A stretch of DNA of 64,000 bases from Scilla litardierei (GCA_030789695.1 CM061136.1:135978448-136042447); one strand, 5' to 3'; positions 34,159 to 46,059 are shown, counted from the first letter of the stretch. The notes: generated by a model from the letters alone, not told the origin. Numbers and translations are program-made.

Positions 34159-35380
34159 TGTAGAGGAAGATGCACTCGGATCATTTGTATTTGATGCAAA
34201 TAAAAATTTAAGCCAAGATAGGGACTAATTTGCATATGATGCAAAAGAGATTAAATGTGTCTTAAATTATTTAAGACTATATTTAATTAAATAAACGCGT
34301 TGAAAAGGTTACCTAGATGACGGGATCGTCCCGCTCTAAACACAGGTTCAAACCGCGTCAAAAACGGAGTCCAAATGCACAAGTTATAGCCAAAACAAGT
34401 CAGCCTAAACTGTTGGGCTGAAACCAGCGAAAATGGAGGCCCACCAAGCCCGAATTTTCTGGTTAGGGTTTTTTGAAACCTGGGATTTTCTTGACGGCTA
34501 CGTTTCTAAGAGAAGCATGACTTTTGGCTAACTTTGGACAATTGTTTGAAGGGTCAAACGGACTCGGATTGACGAGCCGTTTTTTCCTACGCGTTCACCG
34601 TTGAACCCTCTTCGAATTGATAGGTTGTATCAATCCTGAAGTTCAACGGTGAGGGAGTTAAAATTCACGGAAGTTTGCACTTTGTGAAGGGAAAACTAAA
34701 TTGAATTTAATTAACTCTAAATTAGTCCCACATCGGATTTTGAGGGAAGGGGAGCAATCAGCCGCCTATATAAATAGAGGTCTGCTCTCCTTCTCAAAAC
34801 TCGTCCCAAGCTCTAGATCTGAGCAGCTCTCGTAAATGTTGGAGCACGCTCGGATCTAAGCTAAATTAATATTTTTCCTCTCCCTATAAATTTCTGTCTT
34901 GCTCCTAAGGGCTCTGGCAAAGTCGCGAAGGAGTTCGGATTCAGATCCGAAATCTAGGCGGAGGTTTCACTCGAGTGAAACTTTCTTCGGCGGTTGGTTG
35001 GCTCGGCGACACTGGATTAATCGCCTCGGGATGCGGAGCGGTTCGAGGAGCAGTTCGGGGAGCGGTTCGAGGAGCGGCTCGGTGTGGGACGGGAGCGGCT
35101 CGGAAGACGGTGCGGAACATCTCGCCTGCCCCAGGGCTGAGATTCCGGGTATGTGTTTAATTAAGCATTAGTTTAATTTAATCGCAGTAGGCTAGATCCT
35201 TCTTGGGATGGTCAGACCCATCCCAAGTCGGCATAGATCTTGGATTAGGGTCTTGGACCTTAGGGTTAAATGTTAATTAGATTAACATGTTTATTTTTCC
35301 GCTGCCTTTCTGTCTATGTTCCGTCCGACTTAGGACGGGCATAGAGTTTTTGTGCCCTAAGGGTCCCAGAAAACCCTTCA
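34159..35380 (+). repeat. LARD-like element 5' LTR
   Basis: TGTAGAGGAAG...AACCCTTCA. TATA box TATATAAATA at 34767-34776. Downstream are two hairpins (34934-34981) and a GGAGCGGTTCGA-type minisatellite (35030-35100). The frames at 34899-35171 are not supported as genes. Confidence 0.95.
34934..34981 (+). other. Two adjacent perfect hairpins in the transcribed LTR leader
   Basis: 34934-34951 is TTCGGAT-TCAG-ATCCGAA (7-bp stem). 34964-34981 is GTTTCACTCGAGTGAAAC, a perfect 18-bp palindrome. They lie about 160-200 nt after the TATA box, so in the expected RNA leader, and are unchanged in the 3' LTR (41204-41251). A self-complementary hairpin here could serve RNA dimerisation or packaging; that is inference. 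Confidence 0.65.
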
Positions 35381-35381
35381 G

Positions 35382-35393
35382 TGGTATCAGAGC
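35382..35393 (+). promoter_or_regulatory. LARD-like element primer binding site (tRNA-iMet)
   Basis: TGGTATCAGAGC, one base after the 5' LTR. Confidence 0.93.
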
Positions 35394-36611
35394 TTAGGTC
35401 TGCGTAGCGATCTAGTCTGCGATTATTATTAAACTATGTAATGCTTTTAAATACTTTTAAAAATGTTTTTAAAGTTATGAGATAAATTTTAAAAATGTTT
35501 TTGATGTTTTAAAATCTATGTGATAAATTTTTGAATATGAAAATTTTTTAAATGACGTTTTAAAATTTATGTGATATTTTTTAAAACTAATTTTAAATCT
35601 TTTAAAATTTATGCGATAAGTTTAAAGTGCCTAAAAATTTTATAAGATAAATTTTTTAAGCATGAAAGTTTTTTAAAATGATGTTTTAATTTTATGAGAT
35701 ATTTTAAAACTGATTTTAAAGGTTAAAATTTTTATGCGATAAATTTTTTAAAAGGTAGCATGCAAATTTGTGATTTTAAAAACAATTTTTTTTGAGATAA
35801 AAATAAAATATTTTTAAAATCATATTTTAAATTTAAATGTTAAATTTTTGTTTGCATGCTAAAATTGTTTATGTGATAGACATTGTTCTATTTAAATTGT
35901 TAAATAGTTGTACACCTTTTATGCGATAAATTAGTGTAGCTTTATGGCTAGTTCATCTTGTCCCTTATTTGATAACACAAGACAATCTTTTAGGTTAGCC
36001 ATTAAGAAATGATTAAAATTTATTACTTGAATTTTAATGACATGCTATGTTTTAATAAAACATTAACAATGCTTCAAGACCTAATTTCTGATTAGGGTAG
36101 TCCTTTTAATGAAAATTTTAATTCTAATTGTTATTATTAATTCTCATTAAAGGACTTCGCTTTTGGCGTTGGTTAATAAATTTATTAAAATCCTAATAAC
36201 AATTAGGATATCACGTGAACCTTATAGTTGATAAGGATTTAATAAAAGTTATTAAACAAATCCTAAAATTTTGAATTTAAGGATGCAACTAGTTGATAGG
36301 ATTAATTAGTTGTTAATAAAAGCTGTTTAGTCTATGGCACACATACAAAAATGACAAGCTTCATTCAATGGACCATGATCCAGTCAATGTGCTTGGCTAA
36401 GTTTGCTGGGTCAACCCTTGCTAGTCCAAGGGGCAGTGATCCTGGCTTAGTCAATTCCCTGGCTGTGTTCCGCTGGACGGCAATGTCACGAATCATGATT
36501 GTATGACACCCTGGACTATATCTAGTCAATGCGTTATAAATCTTATTAAAGATTAATCTGTATCCCTCCTTGATTTTGGAGCTTGGTAACTCAAAGAAGA
36601 CAATTATAGTT

Positions 36612-36904
36612 GTTGAGTCTCCTCAATCTATGACATGTTTATCTTTAAGGAACAAACTCCAACATACATGTGATGTAGTCTAGACTTGACCCAAATCGAT
36701 ACGTCGGGTCTCCTCGAGCATCGATCTAAGTCAAATCTGGACACGAAATCAAGGGTCTGACTAGACCAGTCATTATGATTTGTTGAGTCTCCTCAAGATC
36801 ATAAGTGACTGTGGGTAAAAAACGATAGGGAGTCACATGTGATGTGATTGACTAAGAGTTAGTATACCAATCATGGAACCAATCAACTTGTTGAGTCTCC
36901 TCAA
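36612..36904. repeat. Repeated inverted motif GTTGAGTCTCCTCAA
   Basis: Exact copies at 36612-36626, 36782-36796 and 36890-36904, plus a variant (GGGTCTCCTCGAG) at about 36700. Each can pair TTGAG with CTCAA. Confidence 0.8.
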
Positions 36905-39276
36905 GGTTGTGAGGTTCAGGATGATTGGATCCCTCTTTCACTAAATTTTAAATTTTTTAATTCGATTAAATCGTTCGTTATTATGCTTTGAAACGATCGT
37001 AAAAATAGTGGGAGGATATAGATAGATGAATGCCAATCTACATATATTTAATTTTGAACATATGCTAAACTAGGGCAAGACTATGTTTACGGAAGGAATC
37101 AACTTATAATATTTTAATGGAATAAGTTAATTGGTCAAATATGTTGATTAATTGAATATCAAGTTAAATTCTAATTGATAGAATTAAAACTATATTCTCG
37201 TTGACATTAAAATGACCTTCTAAAGAACAAACTTAAGAAATATGATTTCATTAAGTTCTGGGTCCAACAAATAAATTCACGCTACATGTCACTCGTCTCT
37301 ATATGAGGCAGCTTGAACATATTTGATATTCGAAATATGTTTCTTCCTACAACTTATCGAGCTACCCTAAAGGTTGTATGGACAAACAATTTTGATCCGC
37401 AAAGTTCGAGAATTCGATCAAATTGTTTGAGTCGAATATGAGTGCATGAGCGGTGCAAGACTATGTATCCCAACCGGATCTTGAGACAAGCAACTTCTTA
37501 AGCTACACTCAAGATTGCACCTCTCAGGCGTTTGGATACATAAGATGCTTGCATAGCTATTTATTTATGTTGGGCTATTTATATCTAAATGTGATTTAGA
37601 AAAGGAAGAAGGCACTCCGGAAAGTCAATCGATTTTAATAGATTAATTTATCATTAGTAAAGGCATAAGTAGGAGGAAATGAAAATGTGACATATTTTGA
37701 TGTCACGATTTTATAATTATTGTTATACAAAAGACGTCTAACACAATTTGACGAATGTCGTCACCTCGCTTCTGAAGCAATGTTTTGCGTTAGTAATTTA
37801 TGTATAACGATAATATATATATTAAATATTAATATATATAAATACACAAGATAGTAGCAAACTTGTATGGAAAAATAGACTAGGCCGTATCGAGAGACTA
37901 AGCTTCACAAGTCACATAAAGAGGGGTCTGACCTCTCGTATTATGAAGTCTGCGGACACTTGTGAATCTTACCCTCTTAGATACAATGGTCGATACCCAT
38001 CTGTAAGACAGTGGGAGAATGAGTTGTCGAACTCAGTCTAGTACATACTGATGTACTCGAGTCTAGATTAACCAAAATAAGTTATTCGTATATTTTATTA
38101 AGACATGTGTTCTTGATGAAACACAAGTCTGATAAAATAAAGAACGAAATGACTAAAGTATTTAAACTGATTCGATTAGATCGAATGGTCAAATACTTAG
38201 CTACATTAAATCTTGCGTAATTAAAATAAAATGTGATTTTCTCTCAGGTCTAGTCTGTTAACACATCGGTTTGTTAAAGGTATGAATCACACTAAGTTAG
38301 ACTTGGTGCGATCCATAGCAAGTGACACTGAGTTGAGTCCTCCCTCTGGGTTAAGTCCCAGATAGTAATGCCTAGGTTTTGATAATGTTCTATGAGGACA
38401 TTATCAATAAGATATTCATTAAATCAACTGTAAGGAAGTTGTAAAATTACTCGAATCTCGTGAGATGAATTGTCGAGTTAGACATCATGACTGATGATGA
38501 CTTAGTCAACTTCCGGGATAAAATTCGGATTATTAACTCCGATTTAAAACTTGATGCAACCAGAATAGGTCCGTGTGCGTAAATAAATTTTGGAATTTAG
38601 TTTACGTGCCCAAGGAAAATGTTTCCTCACTTAATGCAAGTAAATCTTTAAGTTGAAAGATTGGTGCAGAAAAGAAAATAGTGAAGTACAATCATGTTGG
38701 TCGAGAACGGTTTTCATCTTAAATTCCTATAAAACGGATTATTATGAAACCGTTTTCACCAACAGATGTGTACAGATCTACTCGGACCAAGCTCGATGTA
38801 AACGCTCAAGTTGACCATGAAAATTTGAGCATTCACTTATAAGTTCGTTTTTCTAAATATGATTTAGACGAACAAACTTATATGAATTGGCCAGAAAGTT
38901 TTCAAGGTCAGTGGGAGCGTATAAATTACATGCGAGGCATCGAAGAGATGAAACATATATTTTGACGAAGTGATCAAAAGAGTTTGATACTTTGTCAGAA
39001 ATAGATATGAGCCATTTGAAATGACCAATAACTGATTATCGTAAGGTACGATGAACTGGATAAGATCAAGTAAATAAAAATATTATGGATTCCGAACGAC
39101 CATGTGAATTATTTGAATGAGATTCAAATGGTTGGTCTAACATGAACATAGAAACCCCTTAAGTCTATAGTGTAGACGGTTTTAGCAAATCCACTCACGA
39201 AGGCTCTATCACATGAAGTCGGGAAAACTTATGTGTAAAAATGGTATTAGATACCAAGATAAATGGGTCTGAGTGC

Positions 39277-39286
39277 AAGTGGGAGA
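39277..39286 (+). promoter_or_regulatory. Second (internal) polypurine tract
   Basis: GAGTGCAAGTGGGAGA followed by TGTTGAGAG, about 1.1 kb upstream of the tract at the real 3' LTR. About 29 bp before the LTR-like TG are shared between the two sites with few differences. Confidence 0.6.
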
Positions 39287-40418
39287 TGTTGAGAGATGAT
39301 ACCCTCGAGGCTATCTATCTTCATGTGTGAATAGCACAAACATCTTGTTCGAAATAACAGTAAGCTGTTTGGTAATAATTTATCTAAAGTTATGTTATAA
39401 TGTAGTTAACATTGGATATTAACTTAGGTAAAGTCCTGAGACTTTATGCGAGGTCAAACATGTATCGAGATGAGTATCTCGATCATGGAGAAATGTTTGA
39501 CTGTCTGTAGCATAAGTCTAAAAGGGTTCGTGGTCGTAGATGTTTCGAGACAAGGATATCGAAACATCGGATAGACCATTGTGTCTTAGTCTTCACCGTT
39601 TAACGGTGGCGATGATCTCATGATCGCTTGACTTGGCGAAGTCGTAGACGAGACACAGGTGCTCATTAGAGAATGAGTTCACTAAATAATCCACAAGAGT
39701 TATCATATGGTTATATTGACCAATCTGTCAATGATGACTCTGAGTGATGATAGGCTAGTTGGTCTTTTGACTTGAGGTCATTTTGACGAACCTGTGCGTG
39801 AACGGTGCCACTTAGATCAAATGACCTAGCTTCGAGGCAAAGGCATGTCGAAAGGTCTTTGATTGGGTGACACTTGAAGCGTATAAGGAGAGTAATGACC
39901 AAGAGAGGATTCGTCTCTCCCGGTCAATGGGAGTTAGTGTCGTAGGGTTAGTTCGGTCTTTAGTAAAAACTCTGGCCAGAGTATGTTGGAAGAAGTCCAA
40001 CATTTTTGACTAAAAGATCGATAGAAACTAACCGGAGTCAAGTTATTGGGGTTGACAGTTTGACCGTACCCTAGACTTGATCTACACGACATAGTTAAGA
40101 CGAAGAGACTATAACTGCGGAATTCATCACGGAAATAGTCAAGGTGGTCCCGACAATACTCATGTCAATGAGTCAACCACATAATGATGATTCCTAAAGC
40201 AGGAACGGCAACCACTGCTCGTGGTCACTGCCGTATAGGGCTTCGAGCCCAACCTGTTGTAAGGGTCAGGCTGTAGGGTCTCACACAGAGTGTGACATTC
40301 GTCTAGTAATAGGTAGAAATTAGTTAATGAGAATAATTTGCATTTGATGCAAGGGATAAAATATTGCAAAAGATGTTTGCAATCATCTCCTGCATTCGGG
40401 ATAAATGATCCTGAGTGC

Positions 40419-40428
40419 AAGTGGGAGA
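40419..40428 (+). promoter_or_regulatory. LARD-like element polypurine tract
   Basis: AAGTGGGAGA directly before the 3' LTR start TGTAGATG. Confidence 0.88.
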
Positions 40429-41650
40429 TGTAGATGAATATGCACTCGGATCATTTGTATTTGATGCAAATAAAAATTTAAGCCTAGATAGGGACTAATT
40501 TGCATATGATGCAAAAGAGATTAAATGTGTCTTAAATTGTTTAAGACTATATTTAATTAAATAAACACATTGAAAAGGTTACCTAGATGACGGGATCGTC
40601 CCGCTCTAAACGCAGGTTCAAACCGCGTCAAAAACGGAGTCCAAATGCACAAGTTATAGCCAAAACAAGTCAGCCCAAACTGTTGGGCTGAAACCAGCGA
40701 AAATGGAGGCCCACCAAGCCCGAATTTTCTGGTTAGGGTTTTTTGAAACCTAGGATTTTCTTGACGGCTACGTTTCTAAGAGAAGCATGACTTTTGGCTA
40801 ACTTTGGACAATTGTTTGAAGGGTCAAACGGACTCGGATTGACGAGCCGTTTTTTCCTACGCGTTCACCGTTGAACCCTCTTCGAATTGATAGGTTGTAT
40901 CAATCCTGAAGTTCAACGGTGAGGGAGTTAAAATTCACGGAAGTTTGCACTTTGTGAAGGGAAAACTAAATTGAATTTAATTAACTCTAAATTAGTCCCA
41001 CATCGGATTTTGAGGGAAGGGGAGCAATCAGCCGCCTATATAAATAGAGGTCTGCTCTCCTCCTCAAAACTCGTCCCAAGCTCTAGATCTGAGCAGCTCT
41101 CGTAAATGTTGGAGCACGCTCGGATCTAAGCTAAATTAATATTTTTCCTCTCCCTATAAATTTCTGTCTTGCTCCTAAGGGCTCTGGCAAAGTCGCGAAG
41201 GAGTTCGGATTCAGATCCGAAATCTAGGCGGAGGTTTCACTCGAGTGAAACTTTCTTCGGCGGTTGGTTGGCTCGGCGACACTGAATTAATCGCCTCGGG
41301 ATGCGGAGCGGTTCGAGGAGCAGTTCGGGGAGCGGTTCGAGGAGCGGCTCGACGTGGGACGGGAGCGGCTCGGAAGACGGTGCGGAACATCTCGCCTGCC
41401 CCAGGGCTGAGATTCCGGGTATGTGTTTAATTAAGCATTAGTTTAATTTAATCGCAGTAGGCTAGATCCTTCTTGGGATGGTCAGACCCATCCCAAGTCG
41501 GCATAGATCTTGGATTAGGGTCTTGGACCTTAGGGTTAAATGTAAATTATATTAACATGTTTATTTTTCCGCTGCCTTTCTGTCTATGTTCCGTCTGACT
41601 TAGGACGGGCATAGAGTTTTTGTGCCCTAAGGGTCCCAGAAAACCCTTCA
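40429..41650 (+). repeat. LARD-like element 3' LTR
   Basis: 1222 bp, TGTAGATGAAT...AACCCTTCA, with TATA box at 41037-41046 and the same hairpins as the 5' copy. Confidence 0.95.
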
Positions 41651-41655
41651 ATACG

Positions 41656-42185
41656 GAGACGTGTGCATGCTTGAATCGAATATGATCTTTGCCGACTTAT
41701 TCGTGATGCGATCCGAGAGAATGTATCGTGACCCGAGAGAGCACTTGTGCGTATTTTTCTTATGAAATCGACGTTATACGTGATTACTCTTTGGCACGTT
41801 TGTTTACACATTTTATCGTCATAATTTTCGACATTCTCATACCCTTGCAGGGTGAAACATTGAGTTATAGAAAAGATATTAATAATCATCGATTACATAT
41901 ACCCTAATGAAATCACTACCAACACATACTCTCCAGATTAGTACCCTAGTATCGAATTCATCGTAATTATCGTAAGATTCCCTTTTATTACTTTAAACCA
42001 TCCATACCATTACTTCTATCTCTGATAGGTGGTTATTTATTATCGTTTTAGTACTCTTTATAAACTGCAGTTCGTGGTTTTGCAGGTCAGTTGTCCCATG
42101 GATACGATACCTGGACTCACCAGGAATATTACTTGCTCGATCTCCTACACATGGGAGTAGCGCTCACACATTTCGAGACGAGTCA
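41656..42185 (+). repeat. Athila-1 3' LTR, second part
   Basis: Continues the LTR after the ATACG duplication (GAGACGTGTGCATGC...) to GACGAGTCA. Joined to 33025-34158 it gives about 1664 bp against 1661 in the 5' LTR. Confidence 0.93.
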
Positions 42186-42190
42186 CCCGC

Positions 42191-43883
42191 TCCACTTCCT
42201 GACCCCGCCGCTGACCCGTCGATGTGGACGACCCATAGTTTTCCATCTCTTCCTTGGGCGGATGTCGAGGGTTCGTCTGCTACTGGCGGTCCTTGCCATG
42301 CTACGGCCGATCCATCGCCCGACGGATCTTCGGGGAGTTCTTCAATGGTGCATTCCACCACGAAGTCTGCCAGCGCTTGTCCTTTGATCGCCGTTCGGGC
42401 CTTATAGATGATGTCGAACTCGCTGAGTTCGACGCTCCAGTTCAGCATTCTGCCCGATCTCTCCAGTCTCTTTATGTTTTTCTCGAGGGGCAGATTGGTT
42501 TATACCACGATGGTATGAGCTTGGAAGTATGGCCAGAGCTTTCTCGCTGTCGTGACGAGACAGTAAGCGACCTTCTCTATGGGGCTATAACGGGTCTCTG
42601 CCTCTCGGAGCACCCTGCTCACATAGTAAACCTACCTCTGGTGCCCTTCTCTTCTTTTACGAAGGTCGAGCTGACAGCTTCTTCCCTAGTGGATAGAAAT
42701 AAACCCAGCTGTTCTCCCTCCTCCGGCTTCGCAAGCAGCGGCGGACTTTGTAAGTATGCCTGCAGCTCCACGAAAGCTTGGGCGCAGGAGTCGTCCCACT
42801 GGACCACCTTCATCTCGTCTTTCTTCATGGCGAGATCCCGTCGCAAGATCCTAAAGAAGGGGAGCGATCTCTCGGTAGACTTTGATATGAACCTCCCAAG
42901 TGCAGCGATCCTCCCGTTCAACCTCTGAAGGTCTCTAATTGTCCGAGGCTCCTTCATGTTGACGAGTGCTGATATTTTGTCTGGATTTGCCTCGATTCCT
43001 CTCTTCGTAATCATGAAGCCGAGGAACTTCCCTGGTTGTACGCCAAAAATGCACTTCACCGGGTTGAGCCTCAAATTGAAGTGGCACACTTTCTGGAAGG
43101 TCTCATGCAGGTCGGCGAGGTGGTCAGGGGCCACCTTGCTCTTGACCAGCATATCATCGATGTAGACTTCAAGATTTCTACCGACCTGAGAGTTGAATAT
43201 TTTGTCCACCATCCGTTGATAGGTCGCCCCAGCGTTCTTTAACCCGAATGGCATCTTTGTGTAGCAGAAGGTCCCCTTGTCGGTGATGAATGAGGTCTTC
43301 TTTACATCGACCTTCGCCATCAGAATTTGATTGTAGCTCGAGAAGGCATCCATGGAGCTCATGAGCTCGTAACCTGTGGTATGGTCGACCAGGTGGTCGA
43401 TCCTTGGCAAGGAAAAGCTGTCTTTCAGGCACACCCTATTGAGGTCGGTGAAGTCGACGCACATGCACCACTTTCCACTGACCTTCTTCACCATGACAAC
43501 GTTGGCGAGCCACTCCAGGTAGCTCATCTCCCTGATAAATTTGTCTTTGAGGAGCCGCTCCACCTCCTCACCCGCCGCCCGCATCTTCTCCCCCCAGAGC
43601 TCCTCTTCTTCTGTCGAACTGGACGAGCTTCTGGGTTTGCATTTAGCTCATGAGCGATCACTGCAGGATCGACTCCAGGCATATCTGAGGGTGACCATGC
43701 GAAGATGTCTGCATTCTCTCTAAGGATATCAATGAGTCTCGTCCTCTGAGAGGCCGGAAGGTTTGTGCCTATGGAGACGGTCTTGTCCTCCTCCGCTGAT
43801 ATTGGCACCACTTCGACCTCTTCCACCGAAGATGGTCGCTGGTCGCAGAAGTCCTCCCGATCATCGAGGAGGCCGACTGACAA
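42191..43883 (-). pseudogene. Tat reverse transcriptase and proximal RNase H, decayed
   Basis: From 43883 downward: pre-RT segment (TKHKAPEQALSVGLLDD..., NADIFAWSPSDMPGVDP), then RT at 43584-42619 with VKKVSGKWCMCVDFTDLN, MDAFSSYNQI, MPFGLKNAGATYQRM, catalytic YIDDMLVKS and the LGFMITKRGIEANPDKI block. RT is followed by a frameshift, the connection domain and the start of RNase H (FDIIYKAR, GQALADFVVE, VVHIDGSAAGSGSGAG), cut by Athila-1 at 42190. Several frames are needed to read it, so it is inactive. Confidence 0.9.
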
Positions 43884-43964
43884 GGCCTGCTCGGGTGCCT
43901 TGTGCTTGGTGGAGCCGACGTAGCAACTCTAGGACAGCTTTTGGCTCCCTCTTACCTGCCCCAC

Positions 43965-46059
43965 TGATCGGTCCATATTTTACACCTTTTTCTGCATGTT
44001 TGCATGCCATTTTGATCGCCCATATCGTGTTTTTCACGATTATTCGACAATATTACGATGCTTTTCACTATTTCTTGTTTTTGTCGTATTTTAGGAGATA
44101 TGGAGCGATTTTGAGCGATTTTGAGATCAAGAGGATTTGCACCCACTTTGGAGTGTCGCCCACGGCTCATTAGCAGACTTATCGGCGATGGAGGATGAGT
44201 GGAAGAAGAAGGAACTTCATAGGAGCGACGAGGAGGAGAAATGGAGAAGATTGGGCATTTACAGCATGCCACTCGGCCGAGTGAAGCATAGACTCGGCCG
44301 AGCAAGAAAGCCCACTCGGCCGACCAGAACGGATACGTGCACAATGTTTTTCAGCCTATACTCGACCGAATGACAAAGTCCTACTCGGCCGAGGGAGGAA
44401 GCTCACTCGCCCGAGTACGTCAGGGAAATTTTCCAGAGAAGAGGCCGAATCTACTGCGATTCCCAGAGACCCATCGATGGCCTACTCGGCCGAGTACACA
44501 TTACCACTCGGCCGAATGATGAAAGCTACTCGGTTGAGCCACCCCCGGAGACAGACCCCTGAGGACCTCGAAGTTACTGTTTTTCTACAGGGTCTGTCAC
44601 TCGGACGAGTAGAGAAGTCCACTCGACCAAGTGAGGAATCCCACTCGGCCGAGTGACGCCGATGACACGCACGCCCAGATTTTCAGACAGCCTTCCACTA
44701 TTTTGAAATCTGCTATCATTCTAGCAATAAAAGTACTTTTCTCATATTTTTTATGGATAGTACACTTCATTACGGTTCCAACGCCGCCAAGAATGTGCCA
44801 ATTGGAGGTCGGATTAAATCTGGAGAATTTCTACAAGTTGACGTTGTAGTGCTGGAATTTCCACTCTGCCGAGTCAGATTGCCACTCGGCCCGAGTGGCG
44901 ACGGGCCCAGATTTTAAGTTGCGGTTAGGACTGTTTTTGGGCACGATTTTGAGGGGTTTTCTAGGGTTATTTTCTAGGGTTTTGGGAGGATATATAAGGG
45001 GTTTGTAGCCGTCATTAGAAGGGGTTCCCAAGATGTTTTCTTAGACTCTATTTTAGAGGTTAGGCCATGTCCTAGGCCCCCTCTTGGATCTAAAAGCTTG
45101 TATTTGGATTGAAGATCTTCATCAAAGCTAAGTATTTTGTTCTTGTTATTTGAATCTTTGTTTTCTATATTTTTGTATGCAAGCAATGATTCTTATTGAT
45201 TCTCATATCGTTATTGCTATGCTTGAGTAGATTTGTTGTTCTAGGGCATGGGGATGAACCCTATGGATCTAATTTCAGATTTGTGATGAATGAATTTCTA
45301 AATTGCTAGAATTGCTAGGAGGTTAGGTTGTGATCGATTTATTATGGATAGCTAAGGATTTCCATCGATTGGGGTTTGCAATAGATTGGATTCTAATCGA
45401 TGGGAAGGCCTAGATATTCGATTTAGGTTTATAATCGAGATTCTCTAGACTTGGTTTGCAAGAGATTGGACCAAAGCTAGGATTTTTATTATAAATCTAT
45501 ACCCATATTCGTTTGCAAGAGATTGGACGAATACAAACTATCACAACCTAGATCGTAACTCGAGTTTGCACGAGAGTGGGCTCGAGGGGCGATTGAACGA
45601 TGATGTTATTCTTCATGCTAGTGGCTTAGGTTAGGGTTTGCACGAGAGTGGGCCCTAATCTAGGTTGTTATAGACCGGCAATAGCGCGAGAGTGTGAGCT
45701 TGGTTCTATATTCAGTTACGACTAGTTCACCTCAACGCAAGTCTAGTAATACTGAGATTCACTATTCACAATGATGCATGACGATCCGTAGTGGGGATTT
45801 CCTAGCTCTAGACACTTATATTATATTATATTTTAATCGATATTTTACCCGACTTCTTTATCACCGACACCGACATCCATCACCATTGTCATTACATCTT
45901 ACCATAACCATCTCCACCAATAAAACATTCGTAGTCGAGCCAACCTAGGATAGATTGGAACCAACACCACCTCCTCGTGTTCGATACCCGCTCGCCACTT
46001 GACCGTGCGCTTGCGGTATAACTACAATCGTTCTCCGGGTGTATATCTGGGGCCGACCA
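43965..46059 (+). mobile_element. Athila-like solo LTR, target duplication CCCAC
   Basis: 2095 bp, TGATCGGTCC...GGGGCCGACCA, flanked by CCCAC at 43960-43964 and 46060-46064. Orientation is inferred from TATATAAG at 44991. The end (CGATACCCGCTCGCC...GCGCTTGCGGT) resembles Athila LTR ends. It separates Tat protease from RT. Downstream of TATA, 45340-45680 holds repeated phrases such as GTTTGCA(A/C)GAGA(T/G)TGG. No gene. Confidence 0.88.
44270..44898. repeat. ACTCGGCCGAGT palindrome array
   Basis: About 14 copies or near copies of the 12-bp palindrome ACTCGGCCGAGT or its halves, every 20-60 bp, ending about 90 bp upstream of the TATA box. Variants include ACTCGACCGAAT, ACTCGCCCGAGT, ACTCGGACGAGT and ACTCTGCCGAGT. 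Confidence 0.92.

Larger units (their letters stand above)
35394..40418 (+). other. Noncoding internal region of the LARD-like element
   Basis: About 5 kb, AT-rich, with long runs of TTTTAAA-type sequence at 35440-35860. No retroviral domain could be read in any frame. It contains repeated GTTGAGTCTCCTCAA motifs, five purine tracts with GTGGGAG (37008, 38011, 38911, 39279, 40421) and a duplicated polypurine-tract region. This suggests derivation from one or more Copia elements by decay or rearrangement. Confidence 0.7.
34159..41650 (+). mobile_element. Recent non-autonomous LTR retrotransposon (LARD-like, Copia-type), TSD ATACG
   Basis: LTRs of equal length (1222 bp, 34159-35380 and 40429-41650), tRNA-iMet primer site, polypurine tract, and ATACG at 34154-34158 and 41651-41655. 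The internal 5 kb has no long frame on either strand. By my count the LTRs differ at about 16 positions (1.3%), so this is the youngest dated insertion here. It splits the Athila-1 3' LTR. With no proteins of its own it would need enzymes in trans; the primer type suggests Copia. Confidence 0.93.
23064..42185 (+). mobile_element. Athila-1: Athila-lineage Ty3/gypsy element carrying three insertions
   Basis: 5' LTR 23064-24724, primer site, LINE-split leader, gag remnant (27247-27792), a decayed acidic frame, spacer, polypurine tract, and a 3' LTR in two pieces (33025-34158 and 41656-42185). The Athila call rests on the primer motif TGGCACCGTTGCCGGGGA, the gag motifs and the ATTGAGGACAATGT sequence typical of the region downstream of coding. 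No pol was found, so it is non-autonomous or internally deleted. The two LTRs differ by roughly 6-7% over the part I compared, making it older than the Copia-type element within it. Confidence 0.88.

Noticed and set aside
39711..40420. Small minus-strand frames in the LARD-like internal region
   Set aside because: Short, no similarity to retrotransposon proteins, typical of chance frames in AT-rich DNA.
44270..44898. CRISPR-like array (regular palindromic repeats with unique spacers)
   Set aside because: Repeats vary, spacing is irregular, the locus is inside a plant solo LTR with a TATA box, and there are no cas genes. The same applies to the Copia and Tekay-like arrays.
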